From Avichristensenella sp031550455 (GTDB lineage: Bacteria; Bacillota; Clostridia; Christensenellales; Aristaeellaceae), in assembly GCA_031550455.1 (NCBI GenBank), contig JAVBOQ010000298.1, positions 1-17,955 of the forward strand: a DNA stretch of 17,955 nucleotides. The letters run 5' to 3'. A model generated the notes under the pieces. It searched no databases, was not told the DNA's origin, and saw only the letters and a program-made list of their open reading frames with translations. Made by a program: the position numbers and the translations under genes. Shown piece after piece: positions 6,881-13,845 of this stretch; the first letter of the stretch is position 1; each line of letters opens with the position of its first letter.

Positions 6881-8274
6881 GGGGTTTCCTTTCTTGCCGG
6901 CTGTTCGCGCAACAGCGTTTGAATCGCCTGCCCGACCGTGTCGACGCCGCGCAGCGTCAACCCGTCCGGACACTTCAGCCCGCGCAGGTTTTCGCGCGGC
7001 AGCACGCATGTGGAGAATCCGAGCCTGGCGCACTCGACCAGCCGCCGCTCGGCCTGCGATACGGCGCGCACTTCGCCCGACAGGCCGACCTCGCCGAACA
7101 CGACAACGTCCGGCGCCAGCACACGGTCATGCAAAGACGACGCGATTGCGACGCACAGCGGCAGATCCGCCGCGGGCTCCGACAGCGTGATCCCGCCCGC
7201 GATATTGATGTACACGTCCTGATCGAACAGCCGCAGCCCCGCGCGTTTTTCGAGCACCGCCAACAGCAGCGCCAGCCGCGATCCGTCAAGCCCGTCCGCG
7301 GTGCGGCGCGGCATGCCGAACGGCGATCTGGCGACGAGCGCTTGCACGTCGACCAGCATCGGACGCGACCCTGATAGGCTGCATGCGACGATCGACCCCG
7401 CCGCGCCGCGCGCGCGCTGGGAGAGCAGCAGTTCCGACGGGTTGTCCACCGGTTCCATGCCGGTTTCGCGCATTTCAAACAGGCCAAGCTCGTTCACCGA
7501 GCCGAACCGGTTCTTGACCGCGCGCAGGATACGCCACGCGTGCTGGCGGTCGCCCTCAAAGTACAGCACCGCGTCAACCATATGCTCAAGCACGCGCGGC
7601 CCGGCGATCGCGCCCTCCTTGGTGACGTGGCCCACAAGGAACAGCGCCGCGCCCGTGGTTTTCGCGAGCCGGATCAGCAACGCCGCGCACTCGCGCACCT
7701 GCGACACGCTGCCCGGCGCGGCGGAGAGCTCGGGCCGGTAGACCGTCTGAATCGAATCGACGACGACAAAGTCCGGCGCGATCGACAGGAACTTCGATTC
7801 GATGCCGTCCATCGCGTTTTCGGCCAGCACAAACAGGTTGTCCGCGCTGACGCCGAGCCGGTTTGCCCTAAGCTTGATCTGCCGCGCGCTTTCTTCGCCG
7901 GTGACATACAGCACGCGCGCGCCGCCCGCCGCGAGTTTTCCGCAGGCCTGCAAAAGCAGCGTCGACTTGCCGATGCCAGGATCGCCGCCGACCAGCGTCG
8001 CCGACCCTTCGACGATGCCGCCGCCGAGCACGCGATCCAGCTCACAGATGCCCAGGCTGCGCCGGTTCTGCGCCTCGTCGCCGATCTCTGTGAGCGGCAG
8101 TGCCTCCGCGTCCGCGCCGGAAGGCCGCCTGTTCGGCTTCGCGGCCTGCGCGGCCGGTTCCGGCGTGAACTCCTGCATCGCGTTCCACGCGCCGCAGCCG
8201 CCGCACTTGCCCAGCCACCGGCCGGATTCCCAGCCGCATTCGCCGCATACAAACACCGTCTTTACCTTTGCCAT
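6877..8274 (-). CDS. radA: DNA repair protein RadA (Sms)
   Basis: A RecA-like ATPase that processes recombination intermediates and promotes branch migration. The protein has 465 residues. The N-terminal zinc finger is C10/C13/C24/C27 (FVCGECGWESGRWLGKCGGC). Walker A is GGDPGIGKST with K103, and Walker B is in FVVVDSIQTV near 169-178. The RadA-specific KNRFG motif is at 254-258. The C-terminal third is the Lon-like domain (GGITLSEPAADLPLCVAIASS). The ATG at 8274 is chosen because it gives the canonical MAKxK start and has AGGTGG upstream. An extended -10 promoter lies about 20 bases before the start, so the leader is very short. It heads a transcript continuing into the PIN-TRAM gene through a four-base overlap. 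Confidence 0.97.
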   Translation of the reverse strand: MAKVKTVFVCGECGWESGRWLGKCGGCGAWNAMQEFTPEPAAQAAKPNRRPSGADAEALPLTEIGDEAQNRRSLGICELDRVLGGGIVEGSATLVGGDPGIGKSTLLLQACGKLAAGGARVLYVTGEESARQIKLRANRLGVSADNLFVLAENAMDGIESKFLSIAPDFVVVDSIQTVYRPELSAAPGSVSQVRECAALLIRLAKTTGAALFLVGHVTKEGAIAGPRVLEHMVDAVLYFEGDRQHAWRILRAVKNRFGSVNELGLFEMRETGMEPVDNPSELLLSQRARGAAGSIVACSLSGSRPMLVDVQALVARSPFGMPRRTADGLDGSRLALLLAVLEKRAGLRLFDQDVYINIAGGITLSEPAADLPLCVAIASSLHDRVLAPDVVVFGEVGLSGEVRAVSQAERRLVECARLGFSTCVLPRENLRGLKCPDGLTLRGVDTVGQAIQTLLREQPARKETP

Positions 8275-8293
8275 TGCGCCACCTCTGCTTTTG

Positions 8294-8302
8294 ATTATAC
8301 CA
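8294..8302 (-). promoter_or_regulatory. Extended -10 promoter of radA
   Basis: On the minus strand this reads TGGTATAAT: a perfect TATAAT -10 box with the TGn extension. The -35 region (TTCCAT at 17-bp spacing) is weak. The -10 is only 19 bp from the radA start codon, so the leader would be about a dozen bases and consist of little more than the ribosome-binding site. Confidence 0.65.
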
Positions 8303-8463
8303 TCTTCGATGAACGGATGGAATCGTTGGCGACGCGATTTTATGCCAAAATGCGGATTATCGTCTGACATCCTTCGCACGGCGTCAAAAAACGTCTTTCG
8401 TACGAAATCGATGCCTCAAAACAGCCTTGACATTCGTCTATATTGGACGGAGGAGGTAGACCC

Positions 8464-9471
8464 ATGTACGCAAGAGGCGGTTCGGTTTTTTCAAGAAAAA
8501 AGAGGCATCCCTTCCGGTGGATGGTGGGCGCGCTGCTTGCGCTGGCGGTCTTTGCGGGCGTCTATGTCGTGTTCGACAGCGGCCGCGTCGTCGTGCGCAC
8601 TGAGCGCGTGCTGGTGCCGGACCTTCCGCAGGCCCTGGAAGGGTTTACGATACTGCATATCACGGATTTGGGCGGAGCGCGCTTCGGCCCGGATCAAAAA
8701 GTGCTGCACAGTACCCTCAAGGACCGGAAATACAGCGCCGTGTGCCTGAGCGGCAACATGATCGGCAAACGCGGCGACGCGGCGCCACTCATAGAACTGC
8801 TTGCCGCGCTCGACACGACGAAGCCGGTGTTCTTCATCGCGGGCGAAGGCGATCCGCCGCCCATTGTCTCGGAGGACAGCGGCTATTTCTCGGTTTTCGC
8901 GGACTGGATTGTTACATTGCAATCGCGCGGCGCGGTATACCTCGACGCGCCGGCATCCATTAAGCTCGGAGACGCTCAGGTATGGTTTGACGACGCATCG
9001 CAGCTTTCGCTGGATCTGGACACCGCCCAGGCAGCCTATGCCACGGCGGGCACACGTGCCGGCACGTATTACGCGGATGTGATCACCAGAACCAAACAGG
9101 CGCGCGAACAAATGAAAACAACCGACCTGCACATTTCGCTGACGCATGTGCCGCTCGGCGAAGAATTCGTGTTGACGATGCAAAACGCACTGGATCCGGG
9201 CCGGTCGGCGTTTATCCGGTCGGTCGATCTGATGCTGGCGGGCGGCATGGCGGGCGGTCAGTGGCGGCTGCCGTTCATCGGGCCGGTCTGGGCGGGCGGA
9301 TGGCTGCCAGGCGCAAACATGCCGGATGGCCTTCGCCGCGTCGGCAGCGTCATGCAGTACACAAGCCGCGGCCTGGGCGTGTCGCCCGCGTCGCCGCTGC
9401 CCGGCATCCGGCTGTTCAACACGCCCGAATTGGCGCTGATCACGTTCACGTCGATGATTACGGATATGTGA
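8464..9471 (+). CDS. Membrane-anchored metallophosphoesterase-like protein, probably inactive
   Basis: A 335-residue protein with a basic N-terminus and a transmembrane helix at about 18-37, then a domain matching YaeI-type calcineurin-like phosphoesterases in layout and ending (GLGVSPASPLPGIRLFNTPELALITF). The metal-binding motifs are mostly destroyed: DLHG is ITDLGG at 66-71, GD is GN at 97-98, GNHD is GEGD at 127-130, and GHTHGGQ is GGMAGGQ at 260-266. Only D68, D130 and H228 (THVP) remain. The fold is evidently maintained without catalysis, so this is likely a pseudoenzyme acting in binding or scaffolding outside the cell membrane; that role is inference. Active relatives cleave phosphoesters such as UDP-diacylglucosamine or cell-wall intermediates. 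ATG 8464 is preferred because GGAGGAGGT precedes it. It is divergent from radA. Confidence 0.85.
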   Translation: MYARGGSVFSRKKRHPFRWMVGALLALAVFAGVYVVFDSGRVVVRTERVLVPDLPQALEGFTILHITDLGGARFGPDQKVLHSTLKDRKYSAVCLSGNMIGKRGDAAPLIELLAALDTTKPVFFIAGEGDPPPIVSEDSGYFSVFADWIVTLQSRGAVYLDAPASIKLGDAQVWFDDASQLSLDLDTAQAAYATAGTRAGTYYADVITRTKQAREQMKTTDLHISLTHVPLGEEFVLTMQNALDPGRSAFIRSVDLMLAGGMAGGQWRLPFIGPVWAGGWLPGANMPDGLRRVGSVMQYTSRGLGVSPASPLPGIRLFNTPELALITFTSMITDM

Positions 9472-9484
9472 GCGGCATTGCATA

Positions 9485-9536
9485 AAACCCAGCCCGAAGC
9501 AGGGTTTCCAGATGGGTTTTACCCCTTTGGCGTCCC
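9485..9536 (+). repeat. Fragment C of the palindromic repeat (3' half)
   Basis: AAACCC/GGGTTT (9485-9490 and 9502-9507) is followed by CCAGATGGGT-TTT-ACCCCTTTGG (9508-9530), a ten-pair hairpin with one mismatch, one wobble and a three-base loop, and then the terminal GGCGTCCC (9529-9536). The order matches the 3' half of copy A in the plus orientation. It lies between convergent genes and could act as a terminator. Confidence 0.65.
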
Positions 9537-9551
9537 ATTCCCATTCTTCGC

Positions 9552-10037
9552 TTACAGCCGCAAATAAAACTTGACCCATGCCAGCGCTTCACGCGCGTTG
9601 TTCTTGATCCAGTACTGCCTAACCGACGGACTGCCCGCGCCGATCGCGGGTAGCTTATAGCGCCGGCAGATGGCGAGCGCGCGCGGCACATGATAATCGC
9701 TGGTGACGACCAGCGCGCTTAAGAGGCCCCGCCCATCCATCAGCGCTTTGGCGAACCGAATGTTTTCGATTGTGTCGTAGGATTCGCATTCCGGAATCAG
9801 CATCTCGGGCGGCACGCCGTTTTCCTCGAGCCAGCGGCACATGAACGCGCCTTCCGGCATCGGCTCGCGTCGGCCCTGCGCGCCGCAGCAGATGATCGGC
9901 ACGGGTCTGTCCAGGTAGCGGTTCAGCGCGAGCGAAAGCCGCCTGCGCAGCGCTTCCGACGGCCCCCCGTCCTCGCGCACCTGCGCGCCGAGCACGATAA
10001 TCGCGTCATAGGAACGCTCCGCATTCACGCGGCCCAT
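9552..10037 (-). CDS. YdcF/SanA-like DUF218 protein
   Basis: A 161-residue protein of the DUF218 (YdcF/ElyC/SanA) family. Motifs are YDAIIVLGAQV near the N-terminus, RRRLSLALNRYL, the acidic ECESYDTIENIRFAKALM segment at about 93-110, and ALVVTSDYHVPRAL with the conserved Ser-Asp-Tyr-His near 121-124. Members bind nucleotide-like ligands or act in envelope functions; the biochemical activity is uncertain. No transmembrane helix or signal peptide is present, unlike SanA or ElyC, so it resembles the soluble YdcF branch. The proposed ATG at 10037 lies three bases after the radC stop but has a weak ribosome-binding site. A GTG three codons later is an alternative and overlaps the stop of a possible 10-codon leader peptide. 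Last gene of the glg-radC cluster. Confidence 0.82.
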   Translation of the reverse strand: MGRVNAERSYDAIIVLGAQVREDGGPSEALRRRLSLALNRYLDRPVPIICCGAQGRREPMPEGAFMCRWLEENGVPPEMLIPECESYDTIENIRFAKALMDGRGLLSALVVTSDYHVPRALAICRRYKLPAIGAGSPSVRQYWIKNNAREALAWVKFYLRL

Positions 10038-10040
10038 GCT

Positions 10041-10862
10041 TTAGCGGCTTTCGTCATCGTTTTCCTTTCGGGTATCCGGGCTGTCCTGTGCTTCCCGCAT
10101 CGTGGAAGGCGCGCGCTTTGACGCTCTCTTGCTGTCGGCGGCCTTGGCCGGCGACGGCGCGGCCCGAAGCGGGCTGTTTTTTTGCGTCTCGCGCCATCTG
10201 GCGATGCTGACGCATTCGCCGTCCGCGTAGATGATATGATCCAGCAACCCGATATCGACCGCCGCGAGCGCGTCGCGCAAAAGGTCGGTCGTCTGAATGT
10301 CCGCGCCGGACGGCTCGCGCACGCCGCTCGGGTGGTTGTGCGCGAGCAGCACGCTGTGCGCGCTGTGCAAAAGTGCCGTCGAAACAACCGTGCGCGGGTA
10401 GATCGCGATCTCGTCGATTGTGCCGACGATCGCGGGAACCGCGCGCAGCACGCGGCCTTGCGCGTCGATGCAGACGACGTAGAGCACCTCTTCCGCCGCG
10501 GCTTCAAACAGGTGCGCGCAATACGCCTTTGCCTGGCCCAGGTTGGTGATGACCGGCTTTTCGCCGAAACGCTCGTCGGCCGCCATTTTGGCGATCTGCG
10601 GCGCGAGCGAAAGCAGCACGGCCGCCGCCTCGCCGACGCCCGGCACCTGGGTCAGCGATTCCGTCGGCGCGTTCAACACGCCGGACAATGACCCGAAATG
10701 CCGAAGCAGCCGGTGCGCCAGCGGATTGGTGTTCTGCCTGGGGATCGCGTAGGAGAGCAGCAACTCCAGCGCCTCGTGCGCCGCGAACCCGGTCAGGCCC
10801 TTGTTCGCCCGGAACCGCGCGCGCATGCGCTCTCTGTGTCCTTTGTGATCGTTCTCTGCCAT
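10041..10862 (-). CDS. radC: RadC-family JAB/MPN domain protein
   Basis: A 273-residue protein. The N-terminal part has a helix-hairpin-helix region (LTQVPGVGEAAAV at about 70-82). The C-terminal JAB/MPN metalloprotease-like domain carries the full zinc signature H175-N-H177-P-S-G with D188 (AHNHPSGVREPSGADIQTTD). Despite the name, a direct role in DNA repair is not established, and the family's enzymatic activity is unclear. The domain ends at about residue 225; a 46-residue Lys/Arg/Ser/Ala-rich tail follows, which is not typical. The ATG at 10862 has AAGGAAGA upstream. The gene starts 15 bp after glgA and is followed at three bases by the YdcF-like gene, so it is probably transcribed with glycogen genes, an unusual context. 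Confidence 0.93.
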   Translation of the reverse strand: MAENDHKGHRERMRARFRANKGLTGFAAHEALELLLSYAIPRQNTNPLAHRLLRHFGSLSGVLNAPTESLTQVPGVGEAAAVLLSLAPQIAKMAADERFGEKPVITNLGQAKAYCAHLFEAAAEEVLYVVCIDAQGRVLRAVPAIVGTIDEIAIYPRTVVSTALLHSAHSVLLAHNHPSGVREPSGADIQTTDLLRDALAAVDIGLLDHIIYADGECVSIARWRETQKNSPLRAAPSPAKAADSKRASKRAPSTMREAQDSPDTRKENDDESR

Positions 10863-10877
10863 GCGGTGTGTTCTTCC

Positions 10878-12503
10878 TTATGCGTCCGCCTTCTTCGCGC
10901 GCGCTTTTTTGGGCTTCGGCGGCTCGGCCGCCGGCGCTTCGGGCGTTATTGCTTCGGGTATCGTGGCTACGGTCTCCGCCGGTGTTTTTTTCGCGGGCGC
11001 TTTCCGGGGCGCCGCTTTCCTGGCCGGTTTTGCCTGCGCTTCCGCGGGTTCCGCCGCCGGTTCCGGCTTCTCGAACAGCTTTTGGTACAGCGCGGCGTAT
11101 GTGCGCGCAGACCTGTCCCAACTGAAGTCGCCTTCCATGCCGCGCCTGATCATCGCGCGCCAGACGTCCGGCCTGTCGTTGTAGTAGTTAACCGCGCGCC
11201 GGATCGTGGCGAGCATGTCGTGCGCGTTGTAGTTAAAGAACGAAAACCCGTTGCCTTCGCCGGTGAACTCGTTGTACGACAGCACCGTGTCGCGCAGGCC
11301 GCCGGTTTCGCGCGTGATCGGAATCGTGCCGTAGCGCATCGAGATCATCTGCGACAGGCCGCACGGCTCAAACAGCGACGGCATCAGGAACATGTCCGAC
11401 CCCGCGTATATCCGGTGCGCCAGCGCGAAGTTCATTTCAAAACGCGCCGCGACGCGGCCCGGGTACGCGCTCTCCGCCCAGGAGAACAGGTCGGTGTAGT
11501 GCGCGTCGCCCTTGCCGAGCACGACAAGCTGTACGCCTTCGTCCATGATGTTCGCGATCACGCGGTCGATCAGGTCGAGGCCCTTCTGCCCGGACAGCCG
11601 CGTCACCATGCCGATCAGCGGCACGCCCGGCGACTCGTTGAGGCCAAGCTCGCGCTGCAGCGCGGCCTTGCAAAGCGCCTTGCCGGACAGGTCGTCCGCG
11701 GTGTACGGCGCGGCGATCATATGGCCGGAAGCCGGATTGTATTCGACGATGTCGATGCCGTTCAAAATGCCGGTCAGGTGGTTGTGCTTCGCGCGGAGCA
11801 GGCCGTCCAGCCGCTCGCCGTAGTAGGCGGTCGTGATCTCCTCGGCATAGCTCGGGCTGACGGTCGTGATTTCGTCCGCGTAGACAAGCCCGGACTTTAG
11901 GAAGTTCGCCATGCCGTAGCATTCGAGCTTGTCGGCGGTAAACAGGCTGTCGCCCAGGCCCAGGCAGTCCTGCACTTCCTTGATGCCGAAGATGCCCTGG
12001 TACTGCAGGTTGTGGATCGTCTGCACGCTCTTCATGTCCTTGTAGAACGGCAGGTGCGCGTACTGGATCTTGTGCAGCGCCGGGATCATGCCGCTTTGCC
12101 AGTCGTGGCAGTGCAGCACGTCCGGCTTGAATCCGATCAAAGGCAGCGCGTTGAGCACGGCGCGGCAGAAGAACCCGAAGCGCTCGTACTCGTCACCGCC
12201 CAGCCCATAGACATACCCGCGGTCAAAGTAATACTTGCTGTCGACAAAATACCAGGTCAGGCCCGCATGTTCCAGCGCTTCGATCCCACAGAATTGCTTG
12301 CGCCAGCCAAGCTCCACTTCAAAGCTACACAGGTGGCGCATCCGGCTTTTGTAGGTTTCCGCGATCTCTCCGTACAGCGGCAGGATCACGCGGATGTCCG
12401 CGCCCTGCGCGGCAAGGAACGGCGGCAGCGCGCCGACGACGTCGGCCAGCCCGCCGGTCTTGACGAAGGGGACGCATTCGGAAGCGGCAAAGAGCACGTT
12501 CAT
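10878..12503 (-). CDS. glgA: Glycogen synthase (ADP-glucose), with long C-terminal tail
   Basis: A GT5-family enzyme that extends alpha-1,4-glucan chains from ADP-glucose. The protein has 541 residues against about 480 for the family. The N-terminal ADP-glucose motif is K15-T-G-G-L in SECVPFVKTGGLADVVGALP. The C-terminal Rossmann domain has FLMPSLFEPCGLSQMISMRYG, with the catalytic Glu, and the RETGGLRDTV loop. The catalytic core ends near residue 478, and a 63-residue tail rich in Ala, Pro, Lys and Glu (KPARKAAPRKAPAKK) follows, resembling histone-H1-like low-complexity tails. The ATG at 12503 is chosen over an upstream start because GGAGGT precedes it at seven bases and it gives the canonical N-terminus. 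It is separated from glgD by the repeat at 12530-12696. Confidence 0.96.
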   Translation of the reverse strand: MNVLFAASECVPFVKTGGLADVVGALPPFLAAQGADIRVILPLYGEIAETYKSRMRHLCSFEVELGWRKQFCGIEALEHAGLTWYFVDSKYYFDRGYVYGLGGDEYERFGFFCRAVLNALPLIGFKPDVLHCHDWQSGMIPALHKIQYAHLPFYKDMKSVQTIHNLQYQGIFGIKEVQDCLGLGDSLFTADKLECYGMANFLKSGLVYADEITTVSPSYAEEITTAYYGERLDGLLRAKHNHLTGILNGIDIVEYNPASGHMIAAPYTADDLSGKALCKAALQRELGLNESPGVPLIGMVTRLSGQKGLDLIDRVIANIMDEGVQLVVLGKGDAHYTDLFSWAESAYPGRVAARFEMNFALAHRIYAGSDMFLMPSLFEPCGLSQMISMRYGTIPITRETGGLRDTVLSYNEFTGEGNGFSFFNYNAHDMLATIRRAVNYYNDRPDVWRAMIRRGMEGDFSWDRSARTYAALYQKLFEKPEPAAEPAEAQAKPARKAAPRKAPAKKTPAETVATIPEAITPEAPAAEPPKPKKARAKKADA

Positions 12504-12529
12504 GGCATGTACCTCCAAGATTGATGAAA

Positions 12530-12696
12530 GGGACGCCAAGGGGCTCCGCCCCTTGGATCAGGGCGATTTCATTTACAATGAAATCGCCAATCGGTAGCCG
12601 CCCCGCCGTGAGGCGCAAAGAGGGTTTCCAAAGGGGTTTAACCCCTTTGGCAGTGGTCTGGGGACGGAGTCCCCAGCGTCCCCTCCCCAGCGTCCC
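12530..12696 (-). repeat. Palindromic intergenic repeat, full-length copy D
   Basis: Bounded by GGGACGCC at 12530-12537 and AGCGTCCC at 12675-12682, the latter tandemly duplicated to 12696. Hairpins: 12536-12556 (9-bp stem, loop TCC), 12562-12588 (12-bp GGCGATTTCATT stem, loop TAC), 12628-12650 (10-bp, loop TTA) and 12658-12676 (8-bp, loop GGA). The 13-base core at 12603-12615 is the exact reverse complement of the core in the copy at 3414-3582, so this element is inverted relative to that copy, and here too it points along flanking transcription. It fills the gap between glgD and glgA. Confidence 0.85.
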
Positions 12697-12699
12697 TCC

Positions 12700-13827
12700 C
12701 TAAATCGTCACGTTCTTGCTGATGACGATCGGGTAGCTCGCCGGGCCGATCAGCCGCCCGCCCTTTTTGACGACGGCCAGCTTGTCCAGGATGCAGTGAT
12801 CCAACTCGGCATTTTCGTGCACCTGCGCGTCCTGCATGATGATGCTGTTGCGGACGATCGCGCCTTCCGCGATCGTGACGCCGCGGAACACGATGCTGTT
12901 CTCGACTATGCCGTCGACGCGGCCGCCGTCCGCGATCAGGCTGCCGGAGACCTCCGCGCGCGCGCCGTAGCGGGCGGCCATGTCGTCGCGCACCTTGGTG
13001 TACACCGGCCGTCGCCCGTCGAACAGCTCGGCGCGGATGTCCGCCTTCAGCGTGTCAATATTGAACTGATAATACGACTGCACCGAATCGATGTGCCACG
13101 CGCGCACCGGCGATTTGTAGCCCATGACGCGCAAAATGCCTTCGTTGACGCAGCGCTGCAGCACGTCGCGCACAAAGCTGTGATGGCCCTGGGCGGCGGT
13201 CTGGGACACGATGTTGACGATCATCTCGCGCTTGGCGATCATCACGGCGAGGGACTCGCAGTCGCTGTTCGGCTGCTCCGGGTCGACCTCAAACTTGCGG
13301 ATTACGCCGTCGCGGTCCATGTCGAAATACACGCGGTATTCGTGGACGCCCTGCCGCTTCGGCTGCGTCGGGTGGTACAAAAGCGTGATGTCCGCGTCGT
13401 TTTCGACGTGAAACCGCAGCATCTGGGTCAGGTCAAGGTTGTATACGACGTGGCTGTCGGACAGCACCAGATATTCCTGGCGCGAGCGCCGCAGGTAGCC
13501 GATGTTCGAGCGGACGGCGTCGAGCATGCCCGCGTAGATGCCGACGTTGTCGCGCGTCAGGAACGGCGGCAGGATGAACAGGCCGTCGTGCTTGCCGTGC
13601 AGATCCCATTCCTTGCCGCTGCCCAGATGATCCATCAGCGAGTGGTAATTGCGCTGCGTGATGACGCCGATGTTGCGGATGCCGGAATTGACCATGCTCG
13701 ACAGCGTAAAGTCGATGATCCGGTAGCGGCCGACGACCGGCAGCGCGGCGACCGCGCGGCTGAGCGTCAGTTCGCGCAGGCGGGCGTCGTTTTCGCCCGT
13801 GTAGATAAGCCCCATCATGTCGTTCAT
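12700..13827 (-). CDS. glgD: Glucose-1-phosphate adenylyltransferase regulatory subunit GlgD
   Basis: A GlgC paralogue found in Bacillota; it forms a heteromeric ADP-glucose pyrophosphorylase with GlgC and modulates it. The protein has 375 residues: a nucleotidyltransferase-like domain with VGRYRIIDFTLSSMVNSGI, then a left-handed beta-helix domain (SGSLIADGGRVDGIVENSIVFRG style repeats) at about 285-375. The catalytic nucleotide loop GGxGSRL of GlgC is replaced by TGENDARL near residues 10-17, and the SGDH metal motif becomes SDSH, consistent with a non-catalytic subunit. The ATG at 13827 has GGGGAGGG upstream. It starts 18 bp after glgC. The 3' end lies against the repeat between it and glgA; the stop is TAG. 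Confidence 0.95.
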   Translation of the reverse strand: MNDMMGLIYTGENDARLRELTLSRAVAALPVVGRYRIIDFTLSSMVNSGIRNIGVITQRNYHSLMDHLGSGKEWDLHGKHDGLFILPPFLTRDNVGIYAGMLDAVRSNIGYLRRSRQEYLVLSDSHVVYNLDLTQMLRFHVENDADITLLYHPTQPKRQGVHEYRVYFDMDRDGVIRKFEVDPEQPNSDCESLAVMIAKREMIVNIVSQTAAQGHHSFVRDVLQRCVNEGILRVMGYKSPVRAWHIDSVQSYYQFNIDTLKADIRAELFDGRRPVYTKVRDDMAARYGARAEVSGSLIADGGRVDGIVENSIVFRGVTIAEGAIVRNSIIMQDAQVHENAELDHCILDKLAVVKKGGRLIGPASYPIVISKNVTI

Positions 13828-13845
13828 ACGGTTGCCCTCCCCTCG

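Noticed and set aside
8427..8444. TTGACA plus TATATT as promoter of the phosphoesterase-like gene
   Set aside because: Both boxes look good alone, but the spacer is only six bases, far too short; no properly spaced partner was found for either.
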